Positions 1 through 8,330 of a DNA stretch of 64,000 bases are shown in pieces. The stretch lies in NCBI GenBank assembly GCA_963699085.1, contig CAVOTH010000005.1:62001-126000 (forward strand), written 5' to 3'. Origin of the DNA: Bog-756 sp963699085. GTDB lineage: Bacteria > Actinomycetota > Acidimicrobiia > Acidimicrobiales > RAAP-2. Each line of letters starts with the position of its first letter. The stretch's first letter is position 1. Under the pieces are notes generated by a model. It searched no databases. It had not been told where the DNA came from and saw only the letters and a program-made list of their open reading frames with translations. The translations under genes and the position numbers were made by a program.

Positions 1-150
1 CACCGCCAGTCGGGCGGCAACCTCACCGCCTGCGTGTCCCCCCATGCCGTCGGCGACGGCGAACAGCGTGCCCGTCTCCACGGCAAGGTCCTGGTTCACC
101 GACCGGACCAGGCCGGTGTCCGTCGCCGATCCTGATCGCAGGAGCGTCAT
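1..150 (-). CDS. pstP: PP2C-family Ser/Thr protein phosphatase, N-terminal fragment
   Basis: Only the first 50 codons are inside the window; the gene runs off the left edge. The reverse-strand translation begins MTLLRSGSATDTG and contains SVNQD followed by FAVADGMGGHAGGEVAA, the first metal-binding Asp motif (ADGMGG) of PPM/PP2C phosphatases. In actinobacteria this enzyme (PstP) removes phosphates placed by PknA/PknB kinases on cell-wall and division proteins. Its ATG abuts the stop codon of the FHA gene next to it, so the genes are probably co-transcribed and translationally coupled. The family is clear from the motif and the neighbours; the C-terminal membrane anchor cannot be seen. Confidence 0.9.
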   Translation of the reverse strand, partial: MTLLRSGSATDTGLVRSVNQDLAVETGTLFAVADGMGGHAGGEVAARLAV

Positions 151-645
151 CTAGCGCCCGACCTCGAAGACGGTTCCGCCGACCTGGAGGAGATCACCCT
201 TCTCGAGCTTGGTCCGCTCCTCGATTCTCACCGTATTTACCCAGGTCCCGTTGGTGGAGTTCAGGTCCTCGGCCCACAGGTCGCCGTCGAGGCGGAACAG
301 ACGGGCGTGGAGGTTGGAAGCGTACGAGTCGTAGTCTATGGGGACGCCACAGCCCGGAGCCCGGCCCACGGTGACCTCCTCCCCCACCTCGTAGACGCGA
401 CCCGACTGGTCGTCGGGGCGGATCACATGCAGACGCATGGCACGACGACGCTTGCCGGCGACCGCCGGATCGGCGTCCTTGCCCCTTCGACGCTTGCGCT
501 TGAGCGGGCGCACTTCAACCCAGACGGCCCGGATCACCCACATGAAGAAGAGCCAGAGCAGCAGGATCACCCCGAACTCCAACACCCGGAGCAGGGGAGT
601 GTTGTCGACCGGGACCGGGGCGGCGGACGCGAGGAATGGGATCAA
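151..645 (-). CDS. fhaB: FhaB-like membrane-anchored FHA-domain protein
   Basis: A 164-residue protein with one N-terminal transmembrane helix (about residues 18-40, VILLLWLFFMWVI), a basic stretch (KRKRRR) and a C-terminal FHA domain (about 88-160). The FHA signature is visible: VGRAPGC, then SNLHARL, then DLNSTNGTWVN, the phosphothreonine-binding loops. In mycobacteria FhaB (FipA) binds phosphorylated partners of the PknA/PknB pathway at the septum. The order FhaA, FhaB, phosphatase matches that conserved cluster. The annotated start is TTG without an obvious Shine-Dalgarno sequence; an internal GTG just before the membrane helix is an alternative. Confidence 0.9.
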   Translation of the reverse strand: MIPFLASAAPVPVDNTPLLRVLEFGVILLLWLFFMWVIRAVWVEVRPLKRKRRRGKDADPAVAGKRRRAMRLHVIRPDDQSGRVYEVGEEVTVGRAPGCGVPIDYDSYASNLHARLFRLDGDLWAEDLNSTNGTWVNTVRIEERTKLEKGDLLQVGGTVFEVGR

Positions 646-661
646 GGCCGGTTGCCAGGGC

Positions 662-1318
662 TCACGAGGTCTCGAACCGGAGCACGGTGGTCCCGATGAC
701 GATTTGATCGCCGTCGCTGAGCACCCGCTCCCGGATCGTCGCCCCGTTCACCCTCGTGCCGTTGGTCGAGTTGAGATCGACCACTACGACGTCGTTCCCG
801 TTCCGCCGGATCTCCGCGTGGCGCCGGCTGGCGTTCGGGTCGTTGATCACGATCGTGCTCTCGGGTAGTCGGCCGATGGTTATCGGTTCCGGTCCGAGCA
901 CCACCCTCATTCCATCGGCGAGCACGACCGAGGCGGCCGACAGCCCCTGAGGTCCCTCGTGGACGTCGGAGACGACGGCGAATCGGCCCCGTCGCTGGCG
1001 CGGATCCTCCACCACCGAGACGGTGACCGGGCCGACGAAGACGTACTCCTCGGTCCGGGCGTGCTCCCGGGCGGCTTCCTCGAGCTCGCGCACCAGGGCG
1101 TCCAGGAAGCTTTCGAAACGATCGAAGTCCGACGCGGCCAGGTGGACCACGAAGGCGTTGGGCGCGATGAGACCGTTGACGCCCAGACGGCGCTTGAGGT
1201 CCATCTCCCGGGTCAACCTGCGTCCGATCTCCACGGGATGCAACTCGCCCCGGAAGGCCTTGGAGAGGGTGCCGTCGACCATGCGCTCGAGGCGCCCTTC
1301 GAAATTCTGAAGTCCCAT
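662..1318 (-). CDS. fhaA: FhaA-like protein: DUF3662 plus FHA domain
   Basis: A 218-residue protein. Residues 1 to about 115 match the FhaA N-terminal domain (MGLQNFEGRLERMVDG, FRGELHPVEIGRRLTREMD, then APNAFVVHLA). Residues about 140-215 form an FHA domain with IGRLPES, ASRRHAEI and DLNSTNGTRVNG. The mycobacterial protein is about 527 residues because of a long low-complexity linker; here the linker is nearly absent, a compact form. FhaA recruits phosphorylated clients such as the pseudokinase domain of MviN. It is the first gene of the transcription unit fhaA-fhaB-phosphatase, with 16 bases between its stop and fhaB. Confidence 0.9.
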   Translation of the reverse strand: MGLQNFEGRLERMVDGTLSKAFRGELHPVEIGRRLTREMDLKRRLGVNGLIAPNAFVVHLAASDFDRFESFLDALVRELEEAAREHARTEEYVFVGPVTVSVVEDPRQRRGRFAVVSDVHEGPQGLSAASVVLADGMRVVLGPEPITIGRLPESTIVINDPNASRRHAEIRRNGNDVVVVDLNSTNGTRVNGATIRERVLSDGDQIVIGTTVLRFETS

Positions 1319-1341
1319 GTCGGCGCCAGCCTACCGATGTC

Positions 1342-1360
1342 TACCCCCTGGTAGGGGGTA
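1342..1360. promoter_or_regulatory. Perfect 8-bp inverted repeat TACCCCCT-GGT-AGGGGGTA
   Basis: The arms are exact reverse complements around a three-base centre and lie 24 bases upstream of the fhaA start codon. The form (C and G runs flanked by TA) resembles operators of CsoR/RcnR-type metal or formaldehyde sensors, but no such regulator gene is in the window. It may also act as a hairpin in the fhaA leader. The sequence is certain; the role is a guess. Confidence 0.35.
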
Positions 1361-1524
1361 CAGGGAGCGAGATCAGCCTCGGGAATGGATGATCGAGGCT
1401 CGGGACGGACCTGGGGAAGCGACTGGGCGTTTCACAATCTCCGGCAGGCAGCGGCAGGCACCCGACAGTGCCCACCCTGCAATTTCGACCAGTCCGATCT
1501 TCGGGTAGCCTCTTCCGGTCGCTC

Positions 1525-1608
<84 letters not shown>

Positions 1609-1689
1609 CTCACTCACTCAGGGGGCGCAAGTGCCGTCCGGTCGCGTGAAGCACCACTACCGGCAGCGTCGACGAACCGACCACGCCCG

Positions 1690-2310
1690 CTACCCGACGG
1701 GGGTCCACGTGCCGCAGTGACGCGTTTCGAATCCGAGGTCGGTGGACGGGATGATGACCGAGTACGAACCGGGTCCACTCTCCCGGTAGTTGCTCCCTTC
1801 GTTGCCCTCTCCGAATGCGAACAGGCGGGCCCATGAGCAGCCGGGACCTCCCGGTGCCCGATAGGCCCCAGGGCGGATCTCGACACCGACGGCGTAGGTG
1901 CCGTCGCCGAACGTGGACGCGACGGTCCCGGTGTAGGGTGCCGAAGTCCAGGTCCCACAACCATCGGTCCGGAACCCCTTGGCGGTCGGGGCGAGTGTGA
2001 CGATGTCCGGTCCCGCTGGAGGGTTGTCGCTCACGAAGTCGTCGGGTGGTGGCCCGAAGCTCGAGATGATGGCCCACGAGCAGTGTGGGCCGCCGCTCGT
2101 GCGGTAGGTCGCGGGGGCGACATCCCCCGGACTCGTGCCGACTGAGTACGTGCCGTTCCCGAACGACGTGACCGCGCCCGTGGTGGTCGCCTTCGACAGG
2201 GTCGTGGATGTGCTGTTGACCGAATCCGAGGTCGGGCTCGAGCACGCCCCAGCGACCACGGCCAGTCCGATCATGATGATGCCCGCCGTCCTACCTCGCC
2301 CCACCGCCAT
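1690..2310 (-). CDS. Secreted lipoprotein with a duplicated GTY-VG-PG-YR / CSWA domain
   Basis: A 206-residue protein. The ATG at 2310 is preceded by GGAGG and opens a lipoprotein signal peptide (hydrophobic stretch, lipobox VAGAC). After a Ser/Thr-rich linker come two copies of one motif: GNGTYSVGTSPGDVAPATYR...GGPHCSWA and GDGTYAVGVEIRPGAYR...GGPGCSWA. Each copy ends near a second cysteine in a CGTW segment (GCGTWTSA, HCGTWTPVG), so one disulfide per copy is likely. The motif resembles short repeats in uncharacterised actinobacterial exported proteins; no enzyme activity can be proposed. It is separated from the tRNA by about 80 bases. Confidence 0.75.
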   Translation of the reverse strand: MAVGRGRTAGIIMIGLAVVAGACSSPTSDSVNSTSTTLSKATTTGAVTSFGNGTYSVGTSPGDVAPATYRTSGGPHCSWAIISSFGPPPDDFVSDNPPAGPDIVTLAPTAKGFRTDGCGTWTSAPYTGTVASTFGDGTYAVGVEIRPGAYRAPGGPGCSWARLFAFGEGNEGSNYRESGPGSYSVIIPSTDLGFETRHCGTWTPVG

Positions 2311-2538
2311 GTGACCTCCGCCTGATCCGGTGCCCGCCCTGTTCCGCCGGCACTTCCTCGCCGCTACGGCAGCAGATACTAGCCCAGTGGACAAATGACA
2401 ATGTGGGAGATCGTGCCAGACAACGTAGGGAATGGCGTTCTGAGCGTGAGTCTGACCCCCTGGTCATGAGCGTTTTGTCGGTAGCCCACTCAACACCGGA
2501 CTGTCGACAAAACTGGAGCGTCAAATTCGCATGCCCTC

Positions 2539-3759
2539 CTATTTGCGACCGGAGTCTGTCGGCAGGTGCACGGGGAGGGTGGACCAACCCCGAACCTGCG
2601 AGCTGTCGAGTTGGGCGTGCTCCCAATCGACATCCCACTCGGGAAAGCGGCTGAGGATCTCATCGATGGCGATCCGTCCTTCCAATCGGGCCAGGGCGGC
2701 ACCGAGACAGAAGTGGATGCCGTAGCCGAAGGTCAGGTGGTGGGAGATCTTGCGGTGGATGTCGAACACGTCGCCATCGGGGGGGAAGGCTCGGTCGTCC
2801 CGGTTGGCTGAGGCCAACAGCACCATCAGCGTGCTCCCCGCCGGCACCGTCTGGCCCTGGATCTTCACGTCTTCGGGAAGGTACCGACAGGCCTGCAGGG
2901 CCGGAGGTTCGAAACGGAGTATCTCTTCCACGGCGTTGGGGATCAGCGATCGATCTTCCACCAGCTCGCGGCGTTGGCCGGGATGCTCGGCCAGGATCCT
3001 CCCCAAGTGGCCGATCACCCGGTTGGTCGTCTCGTTGCCGGCGGTAGCCAAGACATTCACGAAGATCAGCAGTTCATCCCTGGTTAGGCACCGCACCTTC
3101 CCGGTCTCGTCCTCGAACTCGGCCGAGATCAGCTGGGTCATGAGATCGTCCGAGGGGTGTTCCCGACGCCAGTCGATGTACTCCTCGAAGAAGGCAGCGT
3201 CGGCGAACTGGTCCTCACTGAACTCTCCCGGCTGGCCGGGCTCGCGCCGAAGGGTGTCGTCTTTGCGTCGCCGAACATCCTCCTGGTCGTTCACGGGGAT
3301 GCCGAGGAGCATCCCGATCACCCGCATCGGCAACCGGGCGCCCAGATCGAGGACGAAATCAAAACGGTCGGAGCCGACCAGCGGGTCGAGCACCTCGGCG
3401 CACACTTCGCGGATCTGTGGCTCCAAGGCGTTCATCTTCTTAGGGGTGAAGACCCGGGACAGGACGCCGCGGTGGGCGGTGTGGAGTGGTGGATCCTCAA
3501 AGATGAACACGCCAGACGGCAGGTCCATGTCGATCTTGATCAGCTCCAGGATGTTGCCCCGGGCTGAGCTGAAGTGGACCGGATCCTTCAGTACCGCCTC
3601 CACGTCGTCGAAACGACTGACCGCGAAGAAGTCGTGTTGCTCGTTGTAGTACAGCGGCGCCTCCTCCCGCATGCGGCGGAAGACGGGGTAGGGGTCGCGC
3701 TGCAGGTCCAAATCGTACGGGTCGTAGTAGATCTCGTCACGAGCCGTCGTACTCGTCAT
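2539..3759 (-). CDS. Cytochrome P450
   Basis: A 406-residue soluble P450. The I-helix oxygen-activation motif is ATAGNETTNRVIG, the K-helix ExxR is EEILR, and the haem-binding loop is FGYGIHFCLGAALAR with the axial cysteine. Class I bacterial P450s use ferredoxin and ferredoxin reductase; none is encoded next to it, so its redox partner is elsewhere. The ATG at 3759 has a GAGGAG ribosome-binding site; a longer reading with 13 extra residues lacks one. The sequence looks like actinobacterial steroid/terpene/fatty-acid hydroxylases (CYP125/CYP142-like neighbourhoods), but the substrate cannot be read from sequence. Confidence 0.95.
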   Translation of the reverse strand: MTSTTARDEIYYDPYDLDLQRDPYPVFRRMREEAPLYYNEQHDFFAVSRFDDVEAVLKDPVHFSSARGNILELIKIDMDLPSGVFIFEDPPLHTAHRGVLSRVFTPKKMNALEPQIREVCAEVLDPLVGSDRFDFVLDLGARLPMRVIGMLLGIPVNDQEDVRRRKDDTLRREPGQPGEFSEDQFADAAFFEEYIDWRREHPSDDLMTQLISAEFEDETGKVRCLTRDELLIFVNVLATAGNETTNRVIGHLGRILAEHPGQRRELVEDRSLIPNAVEEILRFEPPALQACRYLPEDVKIQGQTVPAGSTLMVLLASANRDDRAFPPDGDVFDIHRKISHHLTFGYGIHFCLGAALARLEGRIAIDEILSRFPEWDVDWEHAQLDSSQVRGWSTLPVHLPTDSGRK

Positions 3760-3848
3760 CGCGCAAGCTCCTCGCCGTGGTCTCTCTTCAGGAGCCAACT
3801 ATGGCACGCAGTACCTTCGGGCGCGGAACAACTTTGGATGCGGAACAT

Positions 3849-3884
3849 GTCATCCATGTCCCTGCAGTCATCCATGTCCCTGCA
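3849..3884. repeat. Two exact tandem copies of an 18-bp unit
   Basis: The unit GTCATCCATGTCCCTGCA occurs twice head to tail, 90 bases upstream of the P450 start, in the 215-base gap between the P450 and permease genes. Direct repeats in this position can be regulator-binding sites. Nothing else in the gap is recognisable. Confidence 0.7.
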
Positions 3885-3974
3885 GTAGGGGTTTCCAGCA
3901 TTGACTGCACCGGCGGGCAATATGGGAAGTCTCGACGAATAGCGTGGGAGATGCTTCACACGCCAGGTGCTGGT

Positions 3975-5597
3975 TCAGCTCTCGAATCCGTAGACACCCT
4001 GGGCATACTCGTCTACCTTCGATTCAGGCAAACGGAAGTGGACGGCTGTGTAGTAAACAATGAGGCTCCAGATGGCGACCACGACCATGTCCCAATAAAA
4101 GGGGATGCTCATTCGGCCCCCTTGGAACTGACCCAGGTAGGAGATGACGGTCAGGCCGATCAGGTATGGCCACAGCCAGATGGCCGCATTCCAGTCCAAA
4201 GGTGAGTGGACCGGGTTGGCGTGGGTGATCCGGGAGATGCCCATCAGGGCATATCCCAGGATTACCGCAACCATGAGCTTCCATACCACCTCCCACCCGC
4301 TCCAGTAGATGATCAGGCTGGCCGAGATGAACGAGGCGGGACAGAGGATCCGGGCCCACGGGAGGCGGAAGGGGCGGGGTGCTTCGGGTTTCTGATGCCG
4401 CAGCGCACCGAGGGCCAGCGGCGCGCCGGCGTACATCAGTACCGTGGCCGAGGTGATGAAGCCGACCAGCTTCTGCCACCCGGGGAAGGGAAGGAAGAGC
4501 AGCAGGCCCATCAGGAAGGTGAAGATGAGCCCGAAGACAGGCACCGACCGCTTGTTAGTCCTCTCGAAGGCGACGGGCACGTGGCCGTTTTTGCTCATGC
4601 CGAAGGTGATCCGACTGGTGGTGGTGGTGTAGATCAGGGCCGAGCCGGTGGGAGCGATGATGGCGTCGGCATAGAGGATGTAGGCCAACCACGCCAGTCC
4701 GAGTCCCTTGGCCAGACCGGCGAACGGACCGAAGATGCCGGTGAAGTTCACATTGGCCCACCCGTGAGCCAGGGCATGTTCGGGCAGTGCGCCGATGAAC
4801 ACCACCTGCAGGAGGACGTAGATGGTTGCCCCGATCAACATGGAGAAAATCACCGCCCGAGGCATGTCCCGCTGGGGGTTCTTGCTTTCCCCACCTAGCT
4901 GGACCGCCTGCTCAAAGCCGACCAGGGCGAACACCGCTCCACCGTCGCTCACCGCCGCGAGAATGCCGTGGAGACCGAATGGGGCGAATCCATGGCTGGT
5001 GAAGTTGGAAGTGTCGAAGTGGGTGAAGAAGAGCACCAGGATGGTCAGGACAGGGATGATGATCTTCCAGGTTGTGATGGCATTATTGGCCCGCACGAGG
5101 TAGCGCACGCCGAACAGATTGGCCACGACGAAAATAGCCATCATCACGGTGGCCACCAGGTAGCCCGTGGGGGTGAGGACGGGCACCCCGCCTGAGACTT
5201 TGGTGAGACCATGCCAGTAGTTGCCGGTGTAGGTGATGGCCGCCTCCACCTCGATGGGGGCCGTTCCAACTGCCTGCAGCCATGAGAACCACCCGAAGGA
5301 GGCGCCGGCAAGCCCTCCGAAGGCATAGTACGGGAAGCGGGTGGTACCACCGCTGACCGGGAACATTCCGCCCAACTCAGCATGGACCAGCGCCAGCAGA
5401 ATGACCGCCACCGAGCCGATCAACCAGGCAATGATGGCGGCCGGGCCGCCGATGAGGGAACAGGCCAGCGCACCGAACAGCCAGCCCGAGCCGATGATCG
5501 ACCCTTCCGAGGTGAGCAGCAGGCCGAAGAAGCCGACATCTCGGGTGAGTCCGTCGCCATCTGCACTGGTGGTAGGGGCTAATGCTTCCTCAGCCAT
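3975..5597 (-). CDS. APC-superfamily amino acid permease
   Basis: A 540-residue integral membrane protein with about 12 hydrophobic helices. TM1 carries IIGSGW, the unwound substrate-binding segment typical of the amino acid-polyamine-organocation superfamily, and the ALVHAELGGMFPVSGG loop is also characteristic. An AAGGG-type ribosome-binding site precedes the ATG at 5597. The C-terminal tail is longer than in small amino acid permeases. It would import an amino acid or related organic cation by proton symport or exchange; the substrate is not evident. A 270-base gap upstream separates it from a divergent esterase gene and must hold both promoters. Confidence 0.9.
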   Translation of the reverse strand: MAEEALAPTTSADGDGLTRDVGFFGLLLTSEGSIIGSGWLFGALACSLIGGPAAIIAWLIGSVAVILLALVHAELGGMFPVSGGTTRFPYYAFGGLAGASFGWFSWLQAVGTAPIEVEAAITYTGNYWHGLTKVSGGVPVLTPTGYLVATVMMAIFVVANLFGVRYLVRANNAITTWKIIIPVLTILVLFFTHFDTSNFTSHGFAPFGLHGILAAVSDGGAVFALVGFEQAVQLGGESKNPQRDMPRAVIFSMLIGATIYVLLQVVFIGALPEHALAHGWANVNFTGIFGPFAGLAKGLGLAWLAYILYADAIIAPTGSALIYTTTTSRITFGMSKNGHVPVAFERTNKRSVPVFGLIFTFLMGLLLFLPFPGWQKLVGFITSATVLMYAGAPLALGALRHQKPEAPRPFRLPWARILCPASFISASLIIYWSGWEVVWKLMVAVILGYALMGISRITHANPVHSPLDWNAAIWLWPYLIGLTVISYLGQFQGGRMSIPFYWDMVVVAIWSLIVYYTAVHFRLPESKVDEYAQGVYGFES

Positions 5598-5867
5598 GCC
5601 AGTCCCTTTGTTCGTGGTCTAGGAAGAATGGCTCAAGGTAATCCCCCGTGCCGACCCTGGCGAGCTGAGGCTACCCGTGGTCTCAAGCGGGCCCGTGGAT
5701 CCTGCAACTCCTGTCGTGCAAGCGGTAGACAGAGGTCCCTCGGCATAGTGAGTGGGTGTTCGGAGTTTGCTTGGCACCGTTGTGTCGTGCGGGCGGCAGT
5801 AGGTTTGCGGAGTCGGGCCGAGGAGTAGCGCCCCGGGTCCGGGTCGGGCCCGCTGAGGGAGCCAACC

Positions 5868-7160
5868 GTGAACATCTCTATCGTCTCAGGCTGGCTGCCC
5901 GTCGTGGTCGAATGCGTCGCGGTCGTCTTTTTGGCCTCGGTCGTCGATTGGCGACGGGGGGGCTGGCGCCGCCAGCTCGGCATCGGCGTACCGGTGGCCG
6001 TGTTGGTGTCGGTTGCCATCGCAGTCCTGCTCCGGCTCGGCGACCTCGTATCGGGTGGCACGCCCTGGTGGCCCCTGGTGTGGGGCGCATTGTTCATCCT
6101 GGCTGTGGTGGTCTCGGTGGTGGGCTGGACCACCGCTGGACGCGGGCGGCGCATCGCCTCAATCGCGGCCGTCATGTTGATGGCCGTGGTCACCCTGGGC
6201 GCAGTCAACGTACGGTCGGGCACCTTCCCTACGGTGGACCGGCTGGTCACGGATGAGCCCGAGCATCTGGTCGACCTGCCCCAGATTGCCGCCCTCCGGG
6301 CCGAAGTGGCACGGACCGGCAAACTCCCTACGAGAGGAGTGGTCGTTACCGTGACCATTCCGCCCACCGTCTCCCACTTCGCCACCCGTCCGGCTTATGT
6401 CTACCTGCCTCCTGCGTGGTTCGCCCGTTCCATACCCCGACTCCCCACCCTCGTGCTGCTCCCTGGTGAGCCTGGGAGTGCCGCCGACTGGTCCCGGCAA
6501 GGCAATGCAGACATCACCGCGGACGCGTTTGCCGCCCATCACGATGGCCGCGCTCCGATCATCGTGATGGCCGATCCCAACGGGATCCACACCGATGACT
6601 CGGAGTGCGTCAACTCGGCATTCGGGAACGCCGAGACCTATCTGGTGACCGATGTTCCCGCTTTCGCCCGAGCCGATCTGGACGCGTCTGACGCGCCGGG
6701 TTCGCTGGCCATCGGGGGGCTGTCCGCCGGAGCCACGTGCTCGGTCGTGCTCGCACTGGTCCATCCGAACGTCTACCCGACGTTCGCTTCGTTCAGCGGA
6801 TTCCTCGCACCGCAATACCACGAGACGGACCTTGCCGACACGATCCGAATCCTGTTCGGCGGGTCCACCGAGGCGTTCGACCGGCATGATCCGCTGCGCC
6901 TTCTTGCGGGCGGCGACTTCCACGGCTTGGCCGGGTGGTTCGAGGTGGGTGATGCGGACGCCGCGCCCCTGGCCGCCGCTCACCGGCTCCAGCCAGCTGC
7001 TGCCCAGGCCGGCATCGCCACCTGCCTGGCGGTGCGTCCAGGAGGGCACGACTTCGACCTCTGGAGCCAGGCACTGTCCGATGCGTTTCCCTGGATCTCG
7101 TGGAGACTGGGTCTGGCGGGAGAGCCGTCGCATGAGCCGGCGACATGCGTGTCGTCGTGA
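5868..7160 (+). CDS. Membrane-anchored alpha/beta-hydrolase (esterase D family), paralog 1
   Basis: A 430-residue protein: four predicted transmembrane helices (about residues 3-100), then an esterase-type alpha/beta-hydrolase domain (about 150-425). The nucleophile elbow is GGLSAGATC (Ser near 285) and the catalytic His lies in GGHDFDLWSQ. Translation starts at GTG after a GAGGGAG site. A close paralog with the same layout lies at 12926-14245 on the other strand, and the two flank lysS and the lysyltransferase gene. Esterases beside aminoacyl-phosphatidylglycerol synthases, such as Pseudomonas PA0919, hydrolyse the aminoacyl lipid; that role is inferred here from context only. Confidence 0.8.
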   Translation: MNISIVSGWLPVVVECVAVVFLASVVDWRRGGWRRQLGIGVPVAVLVSVAIAVLLRLGDLVSGGTPWWPLVWGALFILAVVVSVVGWTTAGRGRRIASIAAVMLMAVVTLGAVNVRSGTFPTVDRLVTDEPEHLVDLPQIAALRAEVARTGKLPTRGVVVTVTIPPTVSHFATRPAYVYLPPAWFARSIPRLPTLVLLPGEPGSAADWSRQGNADITADAFAAHHDGRAPIIVMADPNGIHTDDSECVNSAFGNAETYLVTDVPAFARADLDASDAPGSLAIGGLSAGATCSVVLALVHPNVYPTFASFSGFLAPQYHETDLADTIRILFGGSTEAFDRHDPLRLLAGGDFHGLAGWFEVGDADAAPLAAAHRLQPAAAQAGIATCLAVRPGGHDFDLWSQALSDAFPWISWRLGLAGEPSHEPATCVSS

Positions 7161-7197
7161 GCGCTCACACGGAGACCATCAGCGGACAGGTGACCGG

Positions 7198-8103
7198 ATG
7201 ATCGCTGTCGGCTTCGCACTGCTGGGCGCGTTCAGCCAGGCCTTGGCATCGGTGCTCCACCGGTTGACGAACGTGACCGGCGACGAGGGGAAGCGCTCAC
7301 TGGCCCAGACTGTTGGCGGTCTCATCCGCCAGCCCATGTGGCTGCTCGGCATGGTGGCCATGGCCGGGACCTTTGTCTTCACCGCGCTGGCGCTCTATTT
7401 CGGAACCCTGGCCACTGTTCAACCCCTACTGGTGACCGAACTGGTCTTCACCCTGGCAATTCGTGCCTTCTGGCTCCATGACACCATCCCCGGCCGCACC
7501 TGGGGGGCGGCGGTCCTCCTGTGCGCCGGGCTATTCGGCTTTCTCCTGGTGGCTCGACCTCAGGAGGGGCACGGAAATCCGTCGGCGACCGCGTGGGTAG
7601 TGGCCTTGACAACTCGAGGAGCAGCGGTCGCCGTCCTCGTCCTGCTCAGCCGATGGGGATCGCCGACAAGAAAGGCGGCCCTGCTGGGTGCCGCCGCCGG
7701 GATGATGTGGGCCATCGATGCCGCCTTCGTGAAGTCGGCAACGGACGCGTTGGCGAAGTACGGATGGATTGGGATGCTCGCCCATTGGCCGGTCTACGCC
7801 GTAGTGGCCAGCGGGGTGGCTGGTACCTTCCTGCTCGAGGCGGCTTTCGCTGCTGGGCCGCTGTCGGCGTCGCAGTCGACATTGCTGATCGTCGACCCAC
7901 TGGCCAGCATCGCCATGGGAGTGGAACTGTTCGGCGAACAGTTGGCCTCGTCCCCGGTGGCTATCGCCTTGGAGGCGATATTCCTGTTGGTCATGTTCGC
8001 CGGAGTGGTGTTGCTGACGCGGTGGGCGCCTCCGGTCATGAAGGCCCACGTCAAGCGGTCGCCCAGGACCGTGTCGGTCGATGAAGGTTCGCCATCCCCG
8101 TAG
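7198..8103 (+). CDS. DMT-superfamily (EamA/NIPA-like) transporter
   Basis: A 301-residue, highly hydrophobic protein with nine to ten predicted helices in two related halves, starting MIAVGFALLGAFSQALASVLHR. Both halves carry the repeated layout of drug/metabolite transporters (GTLATVQPLLVTELVF in the first, GPLSASQSTLLIVDPLASIAMG in the second). The cytoplasmic C-terminus is short and polar. It begins 37 bases after the upstream esterase stop and is likely in the same transcript. Substrate unknown; in this neighbourhood a lipid or cation flippase-like job is possible but unsupported. Confidence 0.8.
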   Translation: MIAVGFALLGAFSQALASVLHRLTNVTGDEGKRSLAQTVGGLIRQPMWLLGMVAMAGTFVFTALALYFGTLATVQPLLVTELVFTLAIRAFWLHDTIPGRTWGAAVLLCAGLFGFLLVARPQEGHGNPSATAWVVALTTRGAAVAVLVLLSRWGSPTRKAALLGAAAGMMWAIDAAFVKSATDALAKYGWIGMLAHWPVYAVVASGVAGTFLLEAAFAAGPLSASQSTLLIVDPLASIAMGVELFGEQLASSPVAIALEAIFLLVMFAGVVLLTRWAPPVMKAHVKRSPRTVSVDEGSPSP

Positions 8104-8130
8104 GGGTGTCCGCACTCCACCTCTGCATGG

Positions 8131-8203
8131 TGCGCCCCCCCGGACTCGAACCCAGGAACCTGCAGATTAAGAATCTGCTGCTCTACCGTTGAGCTAGGGG
8201 CGC
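8131..8203 (-). tRNA. tRNA-Lys (anticodon CTT)
   Basis: A 73-base tRNA on the reverse strand. The acceptor stem is GCGCCCC with GGGGCGC, the D arm begins GCTC, the anticodon stem GCAGA/TCTGC closes TTCTTAA (anticodon CTT), and the T loop is GTTCGAGT. CCA is not encoded. It sits directly upstream of, and divergent from, the lysyl-tRNA synthetase gene. Confidence 0.95.
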
Positions 8204-8217
8204 AGGCGAAGCATATG

Positions 8218-8245
8218 TTGACCGCCGGTGAGTGGCAATTATTCA
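8218..8245 (+). promoter_or_regulatory. Possible sigma-70-type promoter for lysS
   Basis: TTGACC at 8218-8223 and TATTCA at 8240-8245 are separated by 16 bases and point toward lysS, 85 bases downstream. The -35 match is good and the -10 match is mediocre. Confidence 0.3.
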
Positions 8246-8330
8246 GGGTGCCCATGAACGAGAGCGCTTAAGATTCCCACCGGGTCCGGGTGAGCCGGAT
8301 CTGTAGGTTCAGCTCGCTGAGGGAGAAGCC

